Source: an uncultured Rhizobium sp. (GTDB taxonomy: Bacteria > Pseudomonadota > Alphaproteobacteria > Rhizobiales > Rhizobiaceae). Taken from it: a stretch of DNA of 64,000 nt. The DNA is taken from positions 1-64,000 of the forward strand of contig CAMFIE010000021.1 of NCBI GenBank assembly GCA_945952315.1, written 5' to 3'. The translations under genes and the position numbers were made by a program. Positions 57,976 to 64,000 of this stretch are shown in pieces; the stretch's first letter is position 1; each line of letters opens with the position of its first letter. The notes under the pieces are model-generated. The model was given only the letters and a program-made list of their open reading frames with translations, did no database searches and was not told the origin of the DNA.

Positions 57976-60900
57976 CTACCCCGCCTCCGCCAGTTCCTCT
58001 GCCGTCTGCAGGTCCACGCTGACGAGTTGGGAGACGCCCTGTTCGGCCATGGTCACGCCGAACAGGCGGTTCATGCGGGCCATGGTGATGGGGTTGTGGG
58101 TGATGACGATGAAGCGGGTCTCGGTGGAGGCGGCCATTTCGTCCATCAGGTTGCAGTAGCGCTCCACATTGTGGTCGTCGAGCGGGGCGTCCACCTCGTC
58201 CAGCACACAGATCGGCGCCGGGTTCGTGAGGAACACGGCGAAGATCAGCGCCATGGCGGTGAGCGCCTGCTCGCCGCCGGAAAGCAGCGTCATGGTCTGC
58301 GGCTTCTTGCCCGGCGGGCGGGCGAGAATTTCGAGCCCCGCCTCCAGCGGGTCCTCGCTTTCGATCAGTTGCAGTTCCGCCGTGCCACCACCAAACAGAT
58401 GGGTGAAGAGCCGCTGGAACTGGGCATTCACCACATCGAAGGCGGCAATAAGCCGCTCGCGGCCTTCGCGGTTGAGGCTCTGGATCGCGGCTCGAAGCTT
58501 GCGGATCGCATCGATCACATCGTCGCGCTCCCTGGTGAGCGCTGAAAGCTTGTCGGAAAGCTCGCGCGCCTCCTCCTCGGCCCGGAGATTGACGGCACCC
58601 AGCCGCTCGCGTTCGATCTTCAGCCGTTCGAGCTCGCGCTCCACCTCGCGGGGATCGGGAATGTCCTGATCGGCGGCAAGGCCGGTGAAACGCAGCGCCT
58701 CATGCGGGGCGGCATTCAGCGCCTCGCGGATGCGCGCCTCGGTTTCCTCGCGCCGCTCGCGGGCGGAAACCAGCCGCTCCTCCGTGCGACCGCGCCTTTC
58801 GCGGGCTTCTGCCAGTTCGGCCAGCGCGCGGGCGGCCAGTTGATCGGCCTCGCGCTGACGGCTTTCGGCCTCCACCAGCACATCGACGGCCGCGCGCCGG
58901 TTGGCCTCGGCCTTCTGAAGTTCCGAAAGCAGCGCGCGGCGCTTTTCCTCGAATTCCTCGGGCGCCTCATCGAGCCCGGCCATTTCCTCGCGCGCCTCTT
59001 CCTCGCGCTCGCGCAACCGCTCGATCTGCTCGGCAGCCCCTGCCCCGCGCGCCTCCCAGCTTGCCCGCTCCTGCCGGATGGCGAAAAGGCGGCGCTGGCG
59101 CTGGTCGTTTTCGCGGTTGAACCCTTCGTGACGGGCGCGCGCCTCGGCAAGGGTGCTCCGGTCAGTCGCCACCACCAGCTGCTGCTCGCGCAGCCGGTGA
59201 TCGATCCCGGCGAGATCCGGCTGATCCTCAAGCTCGGCACGGGCCTCTTCCTCCGCATAGGCAAGATCGTCGATCTGGCTGCGAAACTGGGCAAGCGTTT
59301 CCTGCACCACATCGCGGCGGCGCATCAGGTCGCCAGCGGCACGCTCGGCCTGCGCCAACGCATCGCGCGCGTCCGCCACCTGCCGGGTGGCAAGCCGGCT
59401 TTCCTCGCGGGCCTGGGCAAGATCGGCTTCCGCTGCACGAATAGCGTCTGCGGCATCTGCAAGCTGCTCTTCAGCCGCCTCCAGTGCCGCGCCTGCCTCT
59501 TCCGCCTCGCGGTCGATTTCGGCCAGCCGGTTCTTCTGGGCAAGACGAAGGGCGGCGGCACCCGGCGCATCGGCTCCGGTCACATGGCCATCCCAGCGAT
59601 AGACCGCACCCGCCTTTGTCACCAGCCGCTGGCCGGGCTTGAGCGAGGCCATCAGCCGGGCGGCATCCACCTCCTCGACAAGACCGATCTGGGAGAGGCG
59701 GCGGGAAAGCGCCTGCGGCGCCTGCACATGGCGGGAGAGCGGCTCCGCGCCCGCGGGCAGCGCGGGATCACCTGCCCCTTCGCCTGCTCCGCTCCAATAG
59801 GCGGGGGCTGAAGGATCGGTCGGGCTTTGCAGGTCATCGCCAAGGGCGGCACCGAGAGCCGCCTCGAACCCGCGCGAGACGGTGATATCTTCCGCAACCG
59901 GGCGAAACGCACCTTCGGCCGCCCCGGCTGCGAGAATTTTCGAAATGGTGCGGGCTTCGGTCTCCAGCCCCTGCAGGCGGGCCCGCGCCCGCTCCACCGG
60001 CTGGCGGGCCATGGCTTCGAGCGCCCGCGCCTCGGCCACCTTCGCCTCGCGGGTCTGGATGTCAGACAACCGGTCGGCCAGCATGGCCTCGGCGCTTTCC
60101 AGCAGGTCGCGCTTTTCGTCCGGGTCCGGCAGGCTTTTCATCCGCCCGGCAATGGATTCCAGCTCGCCCTCGGCCTCGCTCACCTGCTGGTGAAGCCGGA
60201 GCTTGCGTTCGCCGATCTCCCGGATCGAGCGCTCCAGACCGTTTCGACGGGCCGCCGCCTCGGCGCGCTCTGCCGTGAGCTTCTGGAACAGGTTTTCGCT
60301 TTCCGTGAGCCGGTGCGAGGCGTCCGAAAAGGCCTCGAGAATGGCTTCCGCATCCTCTCCGGCATCGGCCAGCTGCGCTTCGATTTCGGTTTCCTCACCG
60401 GTCAGCCGGTCGAGAATGGTTGCGTTTTCGGCCACCAGCCGCTCCTCGCGGCGAATGTCGTCGGCAAGATGCGCAAGGCGGCGCATCAGCTCGTCCCGGC
60501 GCTTCAGAAGGCGGCCCGCGTCTTCTTCCAGCTGGGCCTTGGCAAATTGCAGCCGCTGCAGAAGCGCGGCCATCTTTGCCTCTTCCTCGCGCAGTTCCGG
60601 CATTTTCAGCGCAGCGACCCCTTGCGCCTTGGCGGCCTCCATCTGCGCCTGCGCGCGCTCGGCAACGATGACGGTGGCCTGATTGAGGGCGCTCGTGGCC
60701 TCCGCTTCCGCCTCCTTTGCCTGCACCCAGCGGATATGCAGCAGCATCGCCTCGCGGGCGCGGATATCGGCAGAGAGCATCTTGAAGCGGTTGGCCTGCC
60801 GCGCCTGCCGTTTCAGGCTTTCGATCTGGCTTTCGAGCTGGGCGACCACATCTTCCAGCCGCTCGAGATTGGTTTCGGCGGCGCGCAGGCGAAGCTCGGC

Positions 60901-61437
60901 CTCGTGGCGGCGCGAATGCAGGCCGGAAATGCCGGCCGCTTCTTCCAGAAGCTGGCGCCGCGCCTGCGGCTTGGCCTGGATGAGCTCGCCGATCCGCCCC
61001 TGCCCGACCATGGAAGGCGAGCGGGCGCCGGTCGAGGCATCGGCGAACAGAAGCTGCACATCCTTGGCGCGGGCTTCCTTGCCATTGATGCGATAGACGG
61101 AGCCCTGCTCGCGCTCGATCCGCCGCGTCACCTGAATTTCATCGGCATCGTTGAAGGCGGCAGGCGCGGTGCGGTCGGAATTGTCGAGGAACAGGCCCAC
61201 CTCGGCGGAATTGCGCGCCGGACGGTTTCCCGAGCCGGAAAAGATCACGTCATCCATGCCGGAGGCACGCATGTTTTTGTAGGAGTTTTCCCCCATCACC
61301 CAGCGCAGCGCCTCGACCAGATTGGACTTGCCGCAGCCGTTAGGCCCGACAACACCGGTCAGGCCCCGCTCGATGATGAATTCGGACGGTTCGACGAAGG
61401 ATTTGAAGCCGAGCAGGCGAAGCTTGTTGAACTTCAT
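57976..61437 (-). CDS. smc: Chromosome segregation protein SMC
   Basis: 1153 aa, the length usual in Rhizobiaceae. Walker A GVVGPNGCGKSNLVEAL at about 29-45, two long coiled coils around a hinge near 520-620 that is Gly/Ala-rich, and the C-terminal signature LLSGGEQALTAMALIFA with Walker B ICVLDEVDAPLDD. It organises the chromosome. The ATG at 61437 (MKFNKLRLLGFKSF) is the family start. Confidence 0.96.
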   Translation of the reverse strand: MKFNKLRLLGFKSFVEPSEFIIERGLTGVVGPNGCGKSNLVEALRWVMGENSYKNMRASGMDDVIFSGSGNRPARNSAEVGLFLDNSDRTAPAAFNDADEIQVTRRIEREQGSVYRINGKEARAKDVQLLFADASTGARSPSMVGQGRIGELIQAKPQARRQLLEEAAGISGLHSRRHEAELRLRAAETNLERLEDVVAQLESQIESLKRQARQANRFKMLSADIRAREAMLLHIRWVQAKEAEAEATSALNQATVIVAERAQAQMEAAKAQGVAALKMPELREEEAKMAALLQRLQFAKAQLEEDAGRLLKRRDELMRRLAHLADDIRREERLVAENATILDRLTGEETEIEAQLADAGEDAEAILEAFSDASHRLTESENLFQKLTAERAEAAARRNGLERSIREIGERKLRLHQQVSEAEGELESIAGRMKSLPDPDEKRDLLESAEAMLADRLSDIQTREAKVAEARALEAMARQPVERARARLQGLETEARTISKILAAGAAEGAFRPVAEDITVSRGFEAALGAALGDDLQSPTDPSAPAYWSGAGEGAGDPALPAGAEPLSRHVQAPQALSRRLSQIGLVEEVDAARLMASLKPGQRLVTKAGAVYRWDGHVTGADAPGAAALRLAQKNRLAEIDREAEEAGAALEAAEEQLADAADAIRAAEADLAQAREESRLATRQVADARDALAQAERAAGDLMRRRDVVQETLAQFRSQIDDLAYAEEEARAELEDQPDLAGIDHRLREQQLVVATDRSTLAEARARHEGFNRENDQRQRRLFAIRQERASWEARGAGAAEQIERLREREEEAREEMAGLDEAPEEFEEKRRALLSELQKAEANRRAAVDVLVEAESRQREADQLAARALAELAEARERRGRTEERLVSARERREETEARIREALNAAPHEALRFTGLAADQDIPDPREVERELERLKIERERLGAVNLRAEEEARELSDKLSALTRERDDVIDAIRKLRAAIQSLNREGRERLIAAFDVVNAQFQRLFTHLFGGGTAELQLIESEDPLEAGLEILARPPGKKPQTMTLLSGGEQALTAMALIFAVFLTNPAPICVLDEVDAPLDDHNVERYCNLMDEMAASTETRFIVITHNPITMARMNRLFGVTMAEQGVSQLVSVDLQTAEELAEAG

Positions 61438-61489
61438 GCGGCGGCTCCGGGACAAGCGGAGGCATTGCCCCTCATCCGGCTGCCGCCAC

Positions 61490-61566
61490 CTTCTCCCCGC
61501 CAGCGGGGAGAAGGGACCGGGAGGCCCGCGTCCTGCATCCTTCTCCCCGTCAGAACGGGGAGAAGG
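61490..61566. repeat. Two inverted-repeat elements (REP/RUP-like)
   Basis: CTTCTCCCCGC/GCGGGGAGAAG (61490-61513) and CCTTCTCCCCGT/ACGGGGAGAAGG (61539-61566) lie between smc and the dsbA-type gene. They share the CTTCTCCCCG arm and are separated by 25 bp. This looks like one of the dispersed intergenic palindrome families of Rhizobiaceae. Either copy could also act as a terminator. Confidence 0.75.
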
Positions 61567-61650
61567 TCCCGGCAGGGGGATGAGGGGCCAAAGCGGTGAC
61601 GAAAACGAAGGCGTAGCAGGCCGTTTCCCGGCCCGCTCAATGGCATGGGA

Positions 61651-62403
61651 TCAAAGCAGGCTGTCCAGAAGGGCAGACATGGTCTCAACCGACATGGCTC
61701 CCGCATAGCGCTTACCGTTGATCAGGAAGGTCGGCGTGGCATTGACGCCAAAATCCTTGGAACCGCGCTCCCTGACGGCATTCACATCATTCAGAAGCTT
61801 CTGGTCCGTCAAGCACTTCTCGAAGCTCTCCTGTGTAAAACCGGCAAGTTTCGACATTTGCAGAAGGGCAGTCTTGCCGTCATCGGCGGTTGCCCAGGTC
61901 TGCTGCTGCTTGAACAGCATGGATACCATGGGGAAATAGGCGCCATTCGGGGCGCAGCGCGCCAGCATGAAGGCGGCAGCCGCACGCGGATCGAACGGGA
62001 ATTCGCGGGCGATGAAACGCATCTTGCCCGTGTCGATGTATTTTTCCTTGATCTTGTCGAAGGTCTCATTGTGGAAATGCGCGCAGTGCGGGCAGGTCAT
62101 CGAGAAATATTCAATGACGGTGACCGGCGCATCCGCCTTGCCCATCGACATTTCCGGAAGCGCGCCGGGCTCCAGCGCCTTGGCCATGTCCACATCGCCA
62201 TCGGGCTTCGGAATTTCGACCTTGGCCGGGGCAGCCGCGGCAGGCGCTGCCGGTTCTGCGGCCTTCGGCGCTTCCGGGGCAGCAGGCGCTTCAGCCTTCT
62301 TCTCTTCCGCTTCACCGCAAGCGGCCAGCGTGACGGTGCCTGCGGCGAGCGCGATGCCGGTCAGCAGGCGGCGCTTGGTCAGGGTGGTTTCAAAAGTCGA
62401 CAT
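61651..62403 (-). CDS. DsbA-type thioredoxin-fold lipoprotein
   Basis: 250 aa. Start with Arg pair (TKRRLLTG) and lipobox TLAAC, then an Ala/Pro/Glu linker (about 30-70). Active site SMTCPHCAHF near residue 104 and cis-Pro segment NATPTFLINGK. It oxidises or isomerises periplasmic disulfides. Encoded head-on in the conserved dciA-dsbA-smc order of Rhizobiales. Confidence 0.9.
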   Translation of the reverse strand: MSTFETTLTKRRLLTGIALAAGTVTLAACGEAEEKKAEAPAAPEAPKAAEPAAPAAAAPAKVEIPKPDGDVDMAKALEPGALPEMSMGKADAPVTVIEYFSMTCPHCAHFHNETFDKIKEKYIDTGKMRFIAREFPFDPRAAAAFMLARCAPNGAYFPMVSMLFKQQQTWATADDGKTALLQMSKLAGFTQESFEKCLTDQKLLNDVNAVRERGSKDFGVNATPTFLINGKRYAGAMSVETMSALLDSLL

Positions 62404-62546
62404 CGGATACCCCATGCGTTCGGGTCATGAAAAATCAGTGCACTTGGTATTACGGCTTTGCGCCGCTCACAAGCGTTGCAAGGCCGGTTTTTGCCAAAGA
62501 TTGCGGCAGCATGGCGACCGGCCGATGAACTTGCCGTGAACGGGCG

Positions 62547-63089
62547 CTACCGCCCCTTGCGGGAGGGTGAGAGCATGGCGGTGCCGAGCCGGGTCAGCGC
62601 TTCGCGCAGCCGCCCCTCCTCCACACCGTCCATCAGGTCATCCAGCCTTTTCGCGGCAGAACCGGTGAGCGGCGCGATCTTGCGCGCGCGGCGGATCTGT
62701 GTCGATACCGGTTTTTGCACGATGCGGATCTGCCGGATCGCCGGAAAGCCGAAAAAGGTGTTGATGCGGCTGATCAGTTCACCCTGCGAATGGGTGAGAA
62801 AGAGCGCGCGCGCGCCTTCGCAGGCAATCGTCAGCACGCCCGGCTCATAGCCGCCATCGGCACCGGCATAGTCCCGCCGGGGCCAGGTGATCTTTTCCGG
62901 CCGGGTGTTTTCGGCAAAATCCTCGCCCGCGATTTCATCCCAGGAGCCGAGAAGCGCGGTGGAAATGCCCGCCTTCTTCGCCAGCACCTTGTCGAGCAGC
63001 GGATTGGCGATCTCGCTCACCTGCACGACCCCGCGCCGGCTTGCCGGGGCAGGCTTGCGTTCCTCGGGATCAGGCGGGCGTGAGGCCAT
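62547..63089 (-). CDS. DciA-like protein (DUF721)
   Basis: 180 aa. The DUF721 core (LGSWDEIAGEDFAENTRPEK, LTIACEGARALFLTHSQGEL, then FFGFPAIRQIRIVQ) spans about 45-130. DciA loads the replicative helicase in bacteria without DnaC. Located upstream of the DsbA gene as in related genomes. Confidence 0.88.
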   Translation of the reverse strand: MASRPPDPEERKPAPASRRGVVQVSEIANPLLDKVLAKKAGISTALLGSWDEIAGEDFAENTRPEKITWPRRDYAGADGGYEPGVLTIACEGARALFLTHSQGELISRINTFFGFPAIRQIRIVQKPVSTQIRRARKIAPLTGSAAKRLDDLMDGVEEGRLREALTRLGTAMLSPSRKGR

Positions 63090-63090
63090 G

Positions 63091-64000
63091 TCAGGCCACC
63101 CTTTGCGGACGGTTTCCGGCAAGGCCCAGTTGCGCCATCCATTCCGCATAGAAGGCAAAGCCACCGGCGAGCATGGCAAGCGATTCCCCGATTGCCAGCC
63201 GGTTGTTCGAATTCGAAAGCAGCGTGAGCGCGAAGAACAGCAGGATCGTCACATAGGCCTGAAAACCCGCCGCAGGCACGATGCCGCGCCGGTATCCGCG
63301 CCAGACCAGAAAGATGAAGCCGACCAGCATCCCGAACAGGGCCAGAAGCCCGACAAAGCCATGGCGGATCAGGATTTCCATATAGCCATTGTGCATGAGG
63401 AAATAGCCGACATCCGCATAGCGGGTCTTTTCCCAGAGCTCGATCCAGAAATTGCCATGGCCGAAGAACGGGGCCTGGTGAACCAGCTCACCGGCATTGT
63501 ACCAGATTTTCAGGCGGTCATTGAGAGAGGTCGGGATCGTCCCGCCATCGATCTTCTGCTGCAGCACGATCACAGCCTGTTGCGGATCGGTCCAGACGCT
63601 GCGGATCAGATCAAGGCTCGCCATGACCGTATCGCCCGCGCGCGCCCAGAGCCGGTCGCGGAAAACAAGGGCCCAGACGGCAACCGCGGCGACCAGACCG
63701 CCTGCGGCCAGCCGCACGGCCCGGCTGCTGTCCATCGCAAGGATCAGCACCACGCCCACCGGCACCGCTCCGGCAAGCGCCAGCCACACACCCTTGGATT
63801 GCGAACCGAGAATGGAAATCAGGCACAGCACAATGACCGGCGGCGCGATGAAGAGGGCCGCGCGTCCATGGATCGAGCTTGAAACACCCTTCATCACATG
63901 GTGCAGCAGCCAGTAGAAGGCGCCGATCAGGATCATGCCGCAGGCAACGGCGCCGTGGATCTGGTTGTTGTGGAAAAGCGGAATGACCGGCAGTCCGGAC
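63091..64000 (-). CDS. O-antigen ligase family protein (5' end cut by window)
   Basis: The frame runs from the right edge to a stop at 63091 (303 codons visible). At least six hydrophobic segments and a large periplasmic loop with YNAGELVHQAPFFGHGNFWI are seen, with LMHNGYMEILIRHG and the conserved PLFHNNQ near the edge. It joins O-antigen or other polymer to lipid A core, or acts as a polymerase. Confidence 0.85.
   Translation of the reverse strand, partial: SGLPVIPLFHNNQIHGAVACGMILIGAFYWLLHHVMKGVSSSIHGRAALFIAPPVIVLCLISILGSQSKGVWLALAGAVPVGVVLILAMDSSRAVRLAAGGLVAAVAVWALVFRDRLWARAGDTVMASLDLIRSVWTDPQQAVIVLQQKIDGGTIPTSLNDRLKIWYNAGELVHQAPFFGHGNFWIELWEKTRYADVGYFLMHNGYMEILIRHGFVGLLALFGMLVGFIFLVWRGYRRGIVPAAGFQAYVTILLFFALTLLSNSNNRLAIGESLAMLAGGFAFYAEWMAQLGLAGNRPQRVA

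Noticed and set aside
59827-61599. 590-codon frame opposite smc
   Set aside because: Antisense shadow of the SMC coiled coil with high-GC codon bias.

Overview
The window is a chromosomal segment of an alphaproteobacterium, most likely a member of the Rhizobiaceae or a close relative. The right end carries a host run of DciA (DUF721), a DsbA-type lipoprotein, SMC and pyruvate phosphate dikinase, with an O-antigen ligase at the edge. The left three quarters (1 to about 47,100) is one tailed-phage prophage. It is cut by the left window edge and ends on the right beside the 3' end of a tRNA-Pro gene, next to its own tyrosine integrase.

Prophage layout. (1) 1-14,960, minus strand: the late module. 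It combines a lambda-type head (Nu1/GpA terminase, GpB portal, GpW, GpC protease with a nested scaffold start, GpD, GpE) with a P2/Mu-type contractile-tail baseplate (GpV, GpW/gp25, GpJ, GpI) and a large DUF4815-like tail protein running off the edge. (2) 14,961-16,760: 1.8 kb without a convincing gene. On the minus strand it reads as one large structured RNA of about 1,050 nt, with long-range helices, two pseudoknots, a GNRA hairpin, a tRNA-like domain with an enlarged anticodon arm, and an intrinsic terminator. (3) 16,761-24,267, plus strand: a cluster of small early genes, a DNA polymerase sliding clamp and a HerA-type ATPase. Nine of its translation units are preceded by the same small hairpin (5' strand ending in a purine, tetraloop ANNG, 3' strand TGSSN) whose stem covaries between copies. 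(4) 33,281 back to 24,270, minus strand: a Cro-like-led operon with an MT-A70 methylase, BRO antirepressor, HNH, RuvC-like nuclease, interrupted cytosine methylase, LexA-like winged helix, DnaB helicase and a GcrA-like protein. (5) 33,355-34,528, plus: S24-type repressor and a secreted protein, followed by a candidate 62-nt sRNA. (6) 34,989-47,059, plus: a ProQ/FinO-domain RNA chaperone, RecE/RecT-type recombination genes, many small accessory genes, two HNH proteins, an excisionase-like gene and the integrase.

Regulation. Three promoter regions (16.68 kb, 33.30 kb, 34.93 kb) share the motif CAYGTTTCRTGTTG. At 16.68 and 34.93 kb the motif overlaps the -35 box. This suggests one repressor controls both plus-strand early clusters and the Cro-side operon. 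The prophage is rich in RNA-level features: a giant ncRNA, repeated leader hairpins, a terminator-ended sRNA and a ProQ-type protein. A functional link between them is inference.

Host region (47,155-64,000): tRNA-Pro, two small lipoproteins, a signal peptidase I homologue that lacks both catalytic residues, a low-GC secreted-protein gene, tRNA-Gln, cupin, MBL hydrolase, DUF1499 protein, LysE exporter, PPDK, a HigBA-like toxin-antitoxin pair, SMC, inverted-repeat elements, DsbA, DciA and O-antigen ligase.
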